Positions 22,491 through 34,400 of a stretch of DNA of 64,000 nt are shown here, piece after piece. Under the pieces are notes generated by a model, which was not told the origin of the DNA, did not search any database, and worked only from the letters and a program-made list of their open reading frames with translations. The position numbers were made by a program, and so were the translations under genes. Position 1 is the stretch's first letter. Each line of letters starts with the position of its first letter. The stretch is taken from NCBI RefSeq assembly GCF_024586455.1, contig NC_065919.1, positions 24,776,839 to 24,840,838 on the forward strand, read 5' to 3'. Source of the stretch: Bactrocera neohumeralis. Lineage: Eukaryota; Arthropoda; Insecta; Diptera; Tephritidae.

Positions 22491-24037
22491 ACCGTTGTGT
22501 CATTCGAAAATTATTTTAAAGATATTTGCATCTCCAATTGTCATTTTTAAGCCGATGCCTGGCGGTACAAGCGCTTCAGTTGGCCGACTTTTGGCGAATG
22601 GCGTGGGAATAAAAGTGCATACGTATGCCACCTAAGTCAAATTCACCTACTGAAATACAACCTAATTATTTGGCAACAAGTGCTTTTGGTGATGCCACCA
22701 ACCACCAACCAACCAACCAAAGAAAATTGCACTTTTTCAATTCACCGCAGAAATTGGACTATGCAAATTTCACTTTAGCCAAAAGCTAAACCAGCAGTGA
22801 TAATCGCTTTTTGCCCAAGATTGCAATTACTCGCACTTACACTTACTTAACAACACTTACGGCTTCGCTTGGCCGAAAAGTGCCCTTTTTTACCCGCCAC
22901 GTGTGTGGGTGGGTGTGCATGTGAGCGCCGATGAGTGTGTGTGTAGGTGGTGATAGCCGACAAAGTGTGAATGCGCAGCCAAAAGCGAGTGTCGTTTGAG
23001 TGAAGAATAGCTGCGGGTGCACATGCGCAACTTAACCAGCAAGCGGGAGATGCAAGTCCACAATGCCACATTAATAGAAGTAAAGATGCACATTTCTTTG
23101 CTCGCAACACTTGCCTGCAGCAATTATTTGTCATATGTAGGGGCACGTAGTTGCAACGTATGGCGCCCGCTCCCTTTCAAGCGCCCACCTTTCGGCGCAC
23201 TTGACGACTTCCTCATTTCGCTTGTTAGCACTTTTTGTAGGTGCTATTTTGCCTTGCAGCAGCCTTGTGCCATGCAAGATGCCCTCACTGTTATTACTGT
23301 TGTTGTTACGTATTGTCGCAGAAAAATTCGTGGCAGTCATCAAGCTTTTGACATATTTAGCACGGCTTTGTAGAGCCGCCGAAGTACTCCACAAAACTCA
23401 GGCACCAAAAAATCTGGTTGGATCAAACTTCCTTCCTGTCCAAATGTGTTTTAAATGTTTAATATTTTTAAAAAATTTTTTAAGTTACAAAAACAATTTT
23501 TCTAACGCGGTTAGTACAAGGTGAACGCAGCATTTAAGCATTATGTTTTGAAATTTGATTTCGTCCCCAGCAATGTTTGACAAGATTTGCAAATTGTTAG
23601 GAATTCAGCAGGAAATCACGAAATTTTTCGTTTCCAGTATTCAATTTCAATTTTTCTTCGTTAAAAGGAAAATGCATTTTTTTGTCATTTGCTTTGCTCC
23701 TATTTGCTTTGGGCGCCTTCAAAGCATTCCGCGCGTGTTTTTAAAAATAAAAAACTCTCTTATATGAGGTTATATAACATAATCACAGCAATGGTGTTGA
23801 TATCGCGCAATGCACGAAATTGTGATTTTTTTAGGTGGCTAGATATATTTATTTATATTTTTATACATTATATTAACGGATCTCACTAAATTTTTTAAAC
23901 ATGCATGATATGATTTTCGCATAGGAAGCAGATTTTACAAGCATTTAGCATATATTGACGTGATCTTAACACAAATAAGTTAAGGCTGACCAAATATATA
24001 TTGTATATCTAAACAAGTTTGTTAGGTTAATTTTAAC
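22491..24037. other. Unique non-coding stretch
   Basis: 22560-23400 has balanced composition, CCAAC and GTGTGTGGG-type simple repeats and trinucleotide GTT runs near 23290, typical of fly regulatory or UTR DNA. Open frames on both strands lack recognisable domains. 23400-24037 is AT-rich with nothing seen. Confidence 0.4.
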
Positions 24038-24330
24038 GGGTGATCCAAGTGGAAGTACTTTTTTCAAAAGCCTTAGTGTCCAGCTGTCATGTTATTTTTA
24101 TTCGGCATCGTCTCGAATTTCTTCATGGAAAGTCTTACGCCGAAACAACGTTTAAAAATCCTTCAACTTTATTACGAAAATTCAGGTTCTGTAAATAATA
24201 TGTTTTGCTTCGCTCAATTTATGGTCAACATAATCGGCCTACTGAGCGTACCATTTGCAACACCATCACCCGTCTTGAAACCCAGCATTCATTATTGGAT
24301 AATATCACTGGTAGACACATAATTTCCGAG
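24038..24330 (+). mobile_element. DUF4817/DDE-type transposon, 5' end fragment
   Basis: The left terminal repeat GGGTGATCCAAGTGGAAG at 24038 is followed by a short leader and, at 24125, MESLTPKQRLKILQLYYENS, the start of the transposase HTH domain. A shifted frame gives RSIYGQHNRPTERTICNTIT and RLETQHSLLDNI. The copy breaks near 24330. Confidence 0.75.
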
Positions 24331-24334
24331 GCTG

Positions 24335-24545
24335 GTTGTTATTTTTCATTGGGGGTGTTTTTTACGTGGCGGGTCCCAAACTCAGTGCACAACCCTATGT
24401 AGGGGATGTTTCGCTTTCTCACTTTAGCTCGCCTTCAAACGGATGTTCTTAGGCTACCCAGTGGATACTTGGTCAAAGACCGGAAGTCGTGAGCTGCTTG
24501 AGCCATGTGTAAAATAATCGTTTCTGGCCACTCCACCAAATGAAT
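24335..24545 (-). mobile_element. Possible LINE 5' region, antisense
   Basis: GGGGGTGTTTTTTACGTGGC and the following CACTTTAGCTCGCCTTC-type sequence resemble the 5' untranslated part of the RTE-like LINE read in reverse. It is adjacent to the sense RT piece, so this would be a rearranged copy. Low certainty because no second copy exists in the window to compare. Confidence 0.3.
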
Positions 24546-24945
24546 GGCGATCAGAGAACTTTCCTAACTTGCGTGAACTTCTACACATGACTCCATCCTC
24601 TTCTATGAGAGTGTACAGCTGCTGGCGTATGCTGATGATATTGACATCATTGGCCTCAACAACCGCGTTGTTAGTTCTACTTTCTCCAGAATGGATAAAG
24701 CAGCGAAGCAAATGTGTCTGGTGGTGAACGAGGGCTAAAGCAAATATCTTCTGTCATCAAACAAAAGACTTGAAGGACCAAGTGGGAAAGGATTCCGGCA
24801 CCACCTTGAACATGGCCCTCTGGCTTCCTTCCAATTTGTCGTCGCACTCGCGACTAGTTTATAGTCATAACTTTGAAGTTGTAGATAATTTTGTCTATTT
24901 AGGAACCAGCATCTATGCTAAATTTCACGTTAAAATATTCATTAG
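24546..24945 (+). mobile_element. RTE-like LINE fragment with YADD box
   Basis: The frame from about 24610 reads VQLLAYADDIDIIGLNNRVV, then SRMDKAAKQMCLVVNEG and a stop. A later frame gives HNFEVVDNFVYLGTSI. These are the reverse-transcriptase catalytic motif and the following thumb segment. 5' and 3' parts are missing. Confidence 0.75.
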
Positions 24946-25017
24946 TATTTGAGGCTCGTTTTGTGAGGCTCTAAAAGTGAATTCTTCGATTTTTACTGTG
25001 TCTGAATTTATTGAACA

Positions 25018-25175
25018 AAGAAGTGCGATAATGCACCATCTCATACTGCATTGGTTATTCGTGATCATTTCGCCACATTTTCAACTAATATCGTGCCGCA
25101 ACCACCGCATTCGCCTGATTTACCTTCGTGTAACTTCTGGCTATTCAGCAAATTCACATGACCACTCCGAGAAGT
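25018..25175 (+). mobile_element. Mariner C-terminal fragment
   Basis: Shifted frames read ..CDNAPSHTALVIRDHFA-like residues followed by FSTNIVPQPPHSPDLPSCNF and WLFSKFT, covering the second and third catalytic Asp blocks. It matches the mariner family of the copy at 6525-7450. Confidence 0.6.
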
Positions 25176-25790
25176 GGCCAGTATGTCAAGTACTCACTCC
25201 GGGACAAAAAAACGTTATCAGTGAACCTCTAGTTGATCCCAAGAAGGTATTGCTACCACCTTTGCAAATTAAATTGGGTTTAATGATAAATTTTGTTAAG
25301 GCAATGGACAGAAATGGAAGAGGATTCTTGTATCTGAAACAAAAATTTCCAAGAGTCAGTGAAGCAAAAATTAAGGAGGGCATATTTGTGGGTCCGCAAA
25401 TAAGAGAACTAATGAAAGATGAAACATTTGAGGAAATGCTCAATGAAACTGAAATACGAGCCTGGAGGGCCTTTAAAAGCGTTGTTAAAAATTTTCTTTG
25501 AATTGTGAAAGCTAACAATTACAAAGATCTTGTGATTGACTACTTACTGCCTATAAAAAATTGGGTTAATGGGACATATTGTTCCTTAAAATTCACTTTC
25601 TGGACTCACATCTGGATTTTTCCCCGAAAATTTAGGGGCCGTAAGTGACGAACATGGGGAACGGTTTCACAAAGACATTTCTGCTATAGAGAAACGGTAC
25701 AAGTGGAGTGCCAGTTTGCTTGCCGATTACTGATGGACATTGTTAAGGGATACTCCAAAAACAAATATCGCCGAAAACATCGATAATCAC
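25160..25790 (+). pseudogene. Fragment of a repetitive arthropod protein family of unknown function
   Basis: The frame reads CQVLTPGQKNVISEPLVDPK, LLPPLQIKLGLMINFVKAM, FPRVSEAKIKEGIFVGPQIR, EMLNETEIRAWRAF and VVKNFL, then TGA. Further on, in other frames, come NNYKDLVIDYLLPI, FFPENLGAVSDEHGERFHKD, ISAIEKRYKWSASLLADY, a stop, and LLRDTPKT. I recognise this as a sequence found in many copies in insect genomes as uncharacterised proteins (blocks PGxxNV, PPLHIKLGL, GIFVGPQIR, FPENLGxxSDEHGERFH). Its function is not known to me. The copy is broken by at least two stops and a shift, and is cut at the 5' side by mariner sequence and at the 3' side by a TTAA element. Confidence 0.65.
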
Positions 25791-25793
25791 ATT

Positions 25794-26405
25794 TTAAGGG
25801 GGTATTCTCGTCTAGAAGCATGAATTTCAGGTAATTTTTAAAGTTTCGTAAAAAAAGGCAGTTAATACTTTTACTATACATTTTTTCACTAGTTATTTGT
25901 TCATTTTAGAAGAGTACAGAAAAAAATTAAAAACTAAAAAAAGCTGTTTTTTTTATGAGCTGACGAAACAAAAATGTCCACGTGATACCCATGATTTCAA
26001 TTCTCCTAGTTATCTGAAACCAAAAAAAAAAAGATTATTAATCCAGAATAATGTCGCAATGGCCGGAACTACGGAAAAGTGGGAAAAATTTTTTTTCACA
26101 AAATGGCGACTGCCTGAAAAAAAAGTTTTTTTGGATCACTTTTTCTGACTATTTCAAATTTTTTAAAAATAATAAAAATAAAAATTTGGGGATGGGTCAA
26201 GCAAATCGGTCCAGTAGAACGTGAGAATTCATGGGTATCATTCCGAAAAAGTAAGTTTTGAGAAAAACGTGTTTAAAGCTTAGGAGACAATTCTAGTGAA
26301 CACGGACGCCACGTCACAAAATCATATATTTTTGAAAGTCTAAACTTTCAAGATATGCAAAAAAAATCGATTTTTTCAAAATCCTAGACAAGAATACCCC
26401 CTTAA
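25794..26405 (+). mobile_element. TTAA-bounded non-autonomous element, copy 2
   Basis: The ends are TTAA-GGGGGTATTCTCGTCTAG and CTAGACAAGAATACCCCC-TTAA: an 18-base terminal inverted repeat with one mismatch and TTAA on both sides. No coding capacity; A/T runs inside. TTTGAGAAAAACGTGTTTAAAG near 26257 is shared with copies 4 and 5. Confidence 0.8.
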
Positions 26406-26599
26406 GGTACTCTTTGATTAATAAAACAATATAACAATAATATATCTATCGCTGTTTTTTTAAACAAACAATAGGTGATAGAAGATATCTGTAGCTATTT
26501 TCTGCATTTGTATAAATTTTTACATAATAAACACTTTGTTCTGTTCATGTCACAAAAAGCAAGTGGATTTTTGTTTACCACTCTTAGCAACAAGATGGC

Positions 26600-26745
26600 G
26601 CCACTTCCCTCATATCGCATCAATCAATGGATTTATTGAGAGAAGACTTCGGTGAGCAGATAATTTCACATTTTGAGCCGGGCGATTGGCCACCAAGATC
26701 GTGTGATATCACACCGTTAGACCTTTTTCCTGTGAGGATATGTAA
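26600..26745 (+). mobile_element. DUF4817/DDE-type transposon fragment
   Basis: SHQSMDLLREDFGEQIISHF and DWPPRSCDITPLDLF, the region around the last catalytic residue, closely match the copy at 17265-18165 (HQSIDLLREHF, WPPRSCDIT). It is cut on the right by the LINE that follows. Confidence 0.7.
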
Positions 26746-26754
26746 AATCTAAGA

Positions 26755-28680
26755 TCTTCCAGAGCTCGCAACAGGAATTCCCGTTCCCTTAATTGGGACG
26801 GTGCCGCTGTTCAGCTGATTGATCTTCTTGTAAGAGTGAAGGCTGACGTCACCGCCAACCAAGAAGTGCGATGGGCGGGACATGAACTGAAACGAGTTGG
26901 TCCTTATATCATTTACTACAGTGGCCATTTGAAGGAGCGAAAATTCGGTAAGGGACTCACGGTGGGAGAGAGACATCACCGTAGAGTCCTGGGATTCAAC
27001 CCGGTGGATGAACGTCTAGCGACAATCCGTTTCAAAGCGAATTTCTTCAACATATCACTGATTTGCGCCTATATCCCAACGGAAGAGCAGGAGGATATGA
27101 CCACAGGTATCTTTTATGAGCACTTGGAGTGCAGCTATGAGAGTTGCCTCCGCCATGATGACAAAATTGTTCTTGGCGACTTTAATGCCAGGGTGGGCAA
27201 AGAAGGTATCTTTGGCACGATGGTCGGTAAATTCAGCCTCCACGAGGAAACATCCACAAATGGGTTGAGGCTGATCGACTTCGCCGGGGCTCGAAATATG
27301 GTTATCTGTAGTACTAAATTCCAGCATAGAAAACTTCATTAAACTACTTGTCTGTCTCCGGATCGAAAAGCCACTAACCAGATCGATCAAGTTTGGATAG
27401 ACGGAAGACACGTATCCAGTGTTTTAGACGTGTGTATGCTCCGAAGTCCTAACATTGAATCGGATCACTACTTTCTTACATCCAAGATACACATACGCTT
27501 CGGTGTAGCAAAAAACGCACGTCAACAAACTCAAGGTAGGTTCGATGTCGAGAAGATGAAATCGCAACAGACAGCCGAACGATTTTACACTCGACTTGCA
27601 CTCTTGCTCTCTGAGAGTATACATCAGCAACTCGGTATAAGAGAACTCTAGGATCGAATTTCAAGCTTCTTAGGTACAGCTGCAACCGAAACCATTGGTT
27701 TTCGGAAAATGCAAAAGAAAAGCTAGTACGACGAAGAGTGCCGTGGAGAGAAAACAGACTGCCTACCTCGCAACGTTGCAATCGACCACAACTCGTGCGG
27801 CATGGGCAGCTACCAAGAGTTGAAGAAGGTAGCGAGACATTTGCAGACAAAAAAGGAGAGAGGTCGCTTGAAAATTCTACGAAAAGATGCGGCGGCTAAC
27901 TGAGGGTTTCAAGACCGGAACATACTCTCGTAGATCCCCTAGAGGTGATCTAGAGACGGATGCCCAAAGCATACTAAAAATATGGAGGGAACACTTCTCT
28001 AGCCCGCTGAATGGCAGTGAAAGCATAACATCAGAAGATGATGAACCCGATTCCCCAATCGATCACGATGGAGCGGACATTCATGAAGAAGATGAAATAG
28101 CAATTCCTCGTACAGTAAAGTGCTGGGAGCCGATGGATTGCTGATCGAGCTATTCAAATACGGTGGCGAAGAACTGATAAGGAGCATGCATTAGCTTCTT
28201 TGTAGAATATGCTCAGATGAAAGCATGCCGTACGATTGGAATTTAAGTGTGTTCTGCTAAACTCACAATTAGAGAGACCCCACAATCTGCGCCCACTGCC
28301 ACGGATACGCCTTCTCAACATCGCATATAAGGTTTTATCGAGCATACTGTGTGTAAGATTAAAGCCCACCGTCAACAAACTGATTAGTGTGACTTTAAGC
28401 CTGGAAATGTTGGAAAAGACCCGTGAAAATAGAATCGACACCTACCACCTCTTCATCGATTTCAAAACTGCTTTTGACAGCACGAAAAATGCCGCGATGT
28501 CTGAATTTGGTATCCCCGCAAAACAAAGACGTCTGTGTAAGCTGACGTTGAGCAACAACAAAAGCTCCGTCATGATCGGGAAGGACCTCTCCAAGCCGTT
28601 TGATGTCAAAGGAGGTTTCAGACAAGACGACTCCCTATTGCAACTTTTTCAATCTACTGCTGGAGAAATTTATTCATGAT
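26755..28680 (+). mobile_element. RTE-like LINE, endonuclease to RT, 3' truncated
   Basis: Endonuclease part (26755-27430): VKADVTANQEVRWAGHELKR, YYSGHLKERKFGKGL, RVLGFNPVDERLATIRFKAN, NISLICAYIPTEEQED, KIVLGDFNARVGKEGIFG (catalytic GDFNARVG), and SDHY near 27462 (final His). Linker with NARQQTQGRFDVEKMKSQQT, RRLTEGFKTGTYS and RGDLETDAQSILKIWREHFS. RT part from about 28210 with shifts: LNIAYKVLSSILCVRLKPTV, TYHLFIDFKTAFDST, MSEFGIPAKQRRLCKL and FDVKGGFRQDDS. It ends at about EKFIHD, before the YADD box, where a HINE-like repeat begins. This is the longest LINE copy here, with about three frameshifts. Clade assignment to RTE rests on overall resemblance. Confidence 0.85.
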
Positions 28681-28689
28681 CCTAGTAGC

Positions 28690-29240
28690 AAGGGGCATAT
28701 GTGTGCAAAAACTTTTGAAAAAGTGGGCGTGGCCCGCCCTCTAACAAGTGTAATGTACTAAACCATTTAAGTTGCAACAACCAAATTTGCTGAATACGTA
28801 TCTTATAACAACTTTTGCCGACATTGCGAAAATGGATGAAACATTAAATTTTACCACCGAGATGGTACAAGAGCTTTATGAGAGCCAGTGTGATTAATTG
28901 ATGATGGACGTGGCTCCGCCCACTTTTTATTGAAATCCTATATCTCGGGACCCGTACAATCGATTTCGACAAAATTTAGTACGTGGCATTCCTTTCACTT
29001 TCTTATGTCAAAGTGTGAAAATGGGCGAAATCGAATAACACCACGCCACCATTTAAAATTCCACTCAAATATGGCGGCCAGTGTATGAGTTATACATATA
29101 TATGTACATACATATGTATAAAATTGCTTGGATTTCAATCCTCTGGTTGACGGTTTGCAACTTAAGGTATTTCTTTGGATTTGTATTATTATAAAATGTT
29201 CGGCTGTAACCGAACTTAGCACTTCCTAGCTTGTTATTGG
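28690..29240 (+). mobile_element. HINE family 2 relative
   Basis: The left part, GGGGCATATGTGTGCAAAA and AAAGTGGGCGTGGCC, matches 44872-44912. The right end has the hairpin GTTCGGCTGTAACCGAAC then TTAGCACTTCCTAGCTTGTT, very close to the end of the repeat at 45498-45534. The 5' half present at 44480 is missing. Confidence 0.65.
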
Positions 29241-29478
29241 GTATATATTTTCTTTCTTTTAGGCATAAGAGCAAATTCAGAACAATTTTTAGTGTTATTT
29301 AGTTTGAGGTTTAAAGCAACAAAAATAAAAATAAGGTCTGTATAACCCTGAGCAAAAATGCATTTGACGGGTGACGGGGACGCTTAAAATGTTGACAAAT
29401 TACAACCACAACGCATTTGGTAAAAAGTTAACCTGTTCTCATAATTTTTATTTTACTGATCTCATTTTACACCAACAC
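29241..29478. other. Short AT-rich spacer
   Basis: No gene or repeat seen between the HINE-like repeat and the TTAA element. Confidence 0.4.
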
Positions 29479-30222
29479 TTAAGGGGTGGGGGGGGTAAGG
29501 TTTGTTTGTTTCGTCAAAAAAAGACCTTTTTTCGTGAATTTTTTTTGAAAAAATTATTGCTGTAGGTTTATTTTACTTATTATTATATGAAAGTACAACA
29601 TTTGAAGGATACTTAAAAAAAGTTTTATCGAAAAATAGCGAGGAATAACGGATTTATAGTCGATCTCTGCAGGCACCTCGAAAAAAAATTGTTGTGCGGT
29701 GACCAGCCTACAGCATCACTGGATCATCCGAAACCAAAAAATCAAAATGCTTTCTTTAGTTTAATAGTTTAGCTTTCAATTGACGTCGAGTTTTTTTTAA
29801 TTTTTCAATTTTTCAATTTTTGGTACCATTTTCAAGCCAAAATGACGATTTTAGACGAAAAAATCGACTTATTTGTTATTGTAAAATTCTTAGAAATTAA
29901 AATTTTTGGAAAAGCTCAACGTCATTCGAGAGCTATATATATGTAGAATATTTGTACAAAATTTCAAAACGATCGATGCAGTAGTTTTTTCTGTAGGCTG
30001 GTCACCGACTTTAAAAATTACATATTTGGGAAAATCGATTCAAAGTTTTGTACACTCAGCGCAGGTAGCTGGAGGTACCGTTGTTCAACCTGCTGTAACT
30101 TCGTTAGTTTTTCTCCGAATGACCTAAAACTTTCACACAATATTCTTGAGATGTTGATGGTTCAGAAAAAAAAAATTTAAAAAAATGGGGAAAAAAAGTT
30201 GTCAAACCTAACCCCCCCTTAA
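29479..30222 (+). mobile_element. TTAA-bounded non-autonomous element, copy 3
   Basis: The ends are TTAA-GGGGTGGGGGGGGTAAGG and CCTAACCCCCCC-TTAA, followed inward by TTTG/CAAA, giving a clear inverted repeat of about 20 bases. An internal inverted pair, CGGTGACCAGCC (about 29698) and GGCTGGTCACCG (about 29997), can also fold. No coding capacity. Confidence 0.75.
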
Positions 30223-32799
30223 TTCGCTTATATTAGATTATAGAAAAGTTCCTATGCTTCTTAATTTTTCATTAAATAAACAAGTATGTAGTATACATAC
30301 GTATGTATGTATGTAACATATGTGTAAACACTTTAATACCGCCTTTTACTTGCTTCGATAATTACAACAATTTCGAATCTATCAACTGGTCAGCCAATTT
30401 TTCAAACTCTTCTCTTCTCTTTTACTTTTATGTTGATGAACGGCCTAAATTGAATTGTCACTTATATTGAGTGATGACAAATCGTATAAATTGTATATAA
30501 ACAATATGCAATTTAAATTCAAACTCCCAAATACTTTTTAAACCCAACCGGATCTTATTGCATTTTTATAATTTTCAGTTTTTTTATATTTTTCTGTAGT
30601 TTCATTACCTTTCAGAGTGAATTTAGTTTTCTTCGCTGCTTAAGACGCTTGTGTAATTTTCGCCCACGCCACTTCCCCTATTTATGTACACTCTTTTACT
30701 CGGATACGAGTACAATAACGTGTTTGATTTTTACCTAATTTTAATCGTCATTGCTTGTCATTGAGGTCATTGGTTTTGGCGACAATATTTTCAAAAACGG
30801 TTGACCTGAATACTGGGCTTTCGGATTCAATAGTTCAATAAATAAATAAACATTTGTGCAAATTGTGCTCGAATAGGCTTAAATGAATTTGCAAAGCCAT
30901 TTAAAAGTGTTTATTTTACGTTTTAGTACAGCATGAATTTACCGGAGTAAATAATTAGGTCTAAGTTTGAGTGGAACCAAATGTTGCATACAACAGCTAT
31001 AATGAAAAATAATCTAATTTGTGACATCGAATAAATTTCTTTGTTAGAAATTCATTGCTTTAGTCATTTGCTGTATAAACCACACATCATCCGAATCAAG
31101 GCTTTGTGCTCCGTTTACGTTGTTTTTTTCGGCTGAAACCATTTTCAATATAAAACTTGTGTGAGTTCTTAGAGCCCCAATTTGTTGTATTTTTTCGGCT
31201 GAAACCATTTTCTTATTAAACTTATGTGGCTGACCAGTCACAGCGGAGTCACCGAAATCAGGCGAATAGCTTGCTCTGGCACTCTTACCGCAGTTTTATG
31301 CGTTTAGAAGCGAGTTGGTGCACTGATGTGTTCTTGAGCTCTATCGCTGGACCTACAGGCCTACAGTAAGTTCGGCAAGTGCTTGTCAACAAAAAGAACT
31401 TGTGCGACTGTAAGATCCCTTTGGGCGGAGTGACCGTAAGAGGTTCTTCGCACTACTTGCCCTTAGCAAAGTCAATCTTGACACAATTGTGGTCTTCTGC
31501 CAGACTAAGATTGAAATATTTAGGTAGTGTGTTCGATTTCTGATCAACCTATCCTTTTTTGACGACCTATCCGAACCTAACCTGTTGAAACTCAATCCGG
31601 CAACAAGGAGAGGAGAGCAATCACCAGCAAATTTCAATCACATTTCGAGTATTATACCTTAATTGATGCTTTTCAAACATCTAAATAACTTAATATCAAC
31701 GCTGATTTCAGGAAGCATATCAGCAACTGCGGCATCCGCTGCTGAGAGAGGGAAATTTAATAGCAGAACACTTCGAGTTTTTTACCAAACCTTTTCTCTT
31801 TAGATAGAGCTACACCAATAATGAATTCAAACTGAGCCCAATGAACATTGCGAACTTAAATCTTACTTTTATCAACTTGAATATAAAGTTTCATATTTTT
31901 TTAGGTATAGTATTGTGACTCCACAGTGATTTCTCATCGCTGCTTTGTGCCCTTTATTACTATAGCAAGAGCAAGATTTAAATAATAAATACCCACAAAT
32001 AGTGTCAACATACCCTTTAAACGCAAAGAATTAGAATAACAACTTTTGATTCCCATGTATGAGCGCGTTAATAAATTATAGGAGAGTCAAGCAAATATAC
32101 AATGTTGCATGGATAATAATTCTAGCCATTTGATCTATGACTAGGCGGCTGCTGCGGCTGCGCAATTGTACATAGTACTGACCAAGATGACTTCTATGGC
32201 CATGCAATTTCTACGCAGCCAATTCCAAAGCTTCTTATCGCACGCTGTTCATCTATATGCCGGTGATAAATGTGCCCGCCATGCGACTGTGAAACATTAA
32301 TCTTCAACTGGCGTTTGATCGTGTCACTAAATAAAATTGCCAACATTTGTTTGGCAACAAATCAGCAATAAAAAATATTATAAAGAATTTTTCACAGATG
32401 CGCAAAAACAATGATGCTACTTATCACGAATTAATTGCTTGAAAGAACGAAACAAGAGTGAAGAATTCGCAAGAAAAAAACTCTGCACCAGCGACCATCT
32501 GCAATTAGCTGCGATTGCTTTGAACTAAACGTGTTTTCTTCCACGAAATTCCAGCTTTTATCTTTGGGATAGAACAATACTGCCACTAATTGCGTGCCAT
32601 TTGAATTCTCATGCAGTCCATTTGCACTTCACAACAACGACACCGACCACCGCAATGAGCGAGTCGTAAACTTTAACTGTAAACTGTCAAACGAAAACAA
32701 ATATTATCAATTCAATTGGCTGTCATTTAGAAATTTGTACTAATGAATGCAGTGCAGCGATTTGAAAGAAGTTATCTCAGCGCAGAAAAAGAAATTGAG
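30223..32799. other. Long non-coding stretch
   Basis: No gene can be supported. TTTTTCGGCTGAAACCATTT occurs twice (about 31126 and 31191) as a short direct repeat. 31340-31640 has a minus-strand frame without recognised domains. 32450-32720 looks like unique, mixed-composition DNA. Confidence 0.4.
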
Positions 32800-32800
32800 G

Positions 32801-33000
32801 GATCTGCATTGAATAGAAAACGGGTTATTTCAACTGAAAGATCTGCATTGAATAGAAAACGGGTTATTTCATTATTTGGTTATACTAGAATATATTAAAT
32901 CAGATGAGATGATTCGATTTGATTCGATTTGCTTTGATTTAACAAAACAAACTGAAAGATTAGTATTGAATAGAAAACGGGTTATTTCATTAGATTGGAT
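32801..33000 (+). repeat. Short interspersed tandem repeat ahead of the pentamer array
   Basis: A unit containing GAATAGAAAACGGGTTATTT occurs three times (about 32812, 32848 and 32967), preceded by ATCTGCATT or a close variant. It is interleaved with imperfect GATTCGATTTG pentamer-like runs, so the microsatellite seems to have grown within a small duplicated block. Confidence 0.8.
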
Positions 33001-33049
33001 TAGACTAGAGGATAAATCAGATGATGATTAGATTACATTAGATTAAATT

Positions 33050-33509
33050 TTGATTTGATTTGATTTGATTTGATTTGATTTGATTTGATTTGATTTGATT
33101 TGATTTGATTTGATTTGATTTGATTTGATTTGATTTGATTTGATTTGATTTGATTTGATTTGATTTGATTTGATTTGATTTGATTTGATTTGATTTGATT
33201 TGATTTGATTTGATTTGATTTGATTTGATTTGATTTGATTTGATTTGATTTGATTTGATTTGATTTGATTTGATTTGATTTGATTTGATTTGATTTGATT
33301 TGATTTGATTTGATTTGATTTGATTTGATTTGATTTGATTTGATTTGATTTGATTTGATTTGATTTGATTTGATTTGATTTGATTTGATTTGATTTGATT
33401 TGATTTGATTTGATTTGATTTGATTTGATTTGATTTGATTTGATTTGATTTGATTTGATTTGATTTGATTTGATTTGATTTGATTTGATTTGATTTGATT
33501 TGATTTGAT
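33050..33509. repeat. (TGATT)n pentanucleotide satellite, about 92 units
   Basis: Perfect repetition of TGATT without interruption for about 460 bases, ending in TTGATG at 33510. Imperfect copies flank the left side. The minus strand is open throughout (repeating NQIKS), purely because the unit has no stop in any minus frame. Confidence 0.97.
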
Positions 33510-33510
33510 G

Positions 33511-34400
33511 TCATTTCAGTCAATGAAGAATAAGGTCTAACTGCCAATGAACACATCAAAATGACCGATATGACCAAACGAACCAACAGGAAATGAAATG
33601 AATGAATAACAACAACAAATATTCTCAACTTTTAAGCGCCGTGGCAGCGTGGCAGCGCTGCCTAAATAACGATGAGCGATGAGATGATGTCTTTTATCTC
33701 TCTGGCTTGTACAAGTCTCTTCAGTTTGCGCAAACGTTTCAGCATACATTCAGTATGCAAATTAGCTAAATTTATAAAATCTGTAACCGTCGCTGGGCTT
33801 CGTAACATTCACAATGCCAGTTGAGCATAATGTTTGCGCAAACTTGCGCTCTCAGAGCGCATAGCTTTGCTTTTGTTTTCAGCTGCTTTTGATTTCTTTG
33901 CTTTTGGTAATCGCATCACCCAACTCCGTCCGCCCCATAATCGAGGCTGCCGTTGTTAGGGTTGCGCGCAATCGTGTTGGTGCGCCAGCCTCATCTTCGC
34001 TGTAGCGACGCATCGTCATCTCAACAGCCAACCAACAACACTGCCCCGCACTGGTCGCTTATGCTGCCATCGTCCAATTGTTATTATGGCTTAAATCGCT
34101 GCATGTTGTTGTTGTTGTTGTGCTCTATGAACTTTTGTTGGTTTTGCGTATTTTTTCATCACTCACTTCTTTTCATCTTCGTTTTTGTGTCGCTGAAGAA
34201 GCGCCGATCCGACAATAAGGCTGTAAGTACTACTAAAGTTCGTCGGCACATTTGCCAAATGAAACATTCAAATGTTGGTAACGATCGTGTGAAGACGTCT
34301 TCACTGTCCGCGGCTACGGTTTTGTGTAAAATCTTTTGGGAAAATCTATACAACTCAAACGACTTCCTCAACTGCGGGTGTCTACCATAAAGTGGTTGGT
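33511..34400. other. Unique stretch of mixed composition
   Basis: 33780-34230 has higher GC, GTTGTT trinucleotide runs (about 34103-34120) and a plus-strand open frame 33953-34390 with a GTAAGT at 34222, but no recognised protein family. It could be a regulatory or leader exon; not supported as coding. Confidence 0.3.

Noticed and set aside
33038..33628. 196-codon minus-strand open frame of NQIKS repeats
   Set aside because: It is a by-product of the TGATT microsatellite, which has no stop codon in this orientation.
33953..34390. 145-codon plus-strand open frame with a GTAAGT inside
   Set aside because: No homology recognised and composition follows GTT trinucleotide runs. Not supported as an exon.
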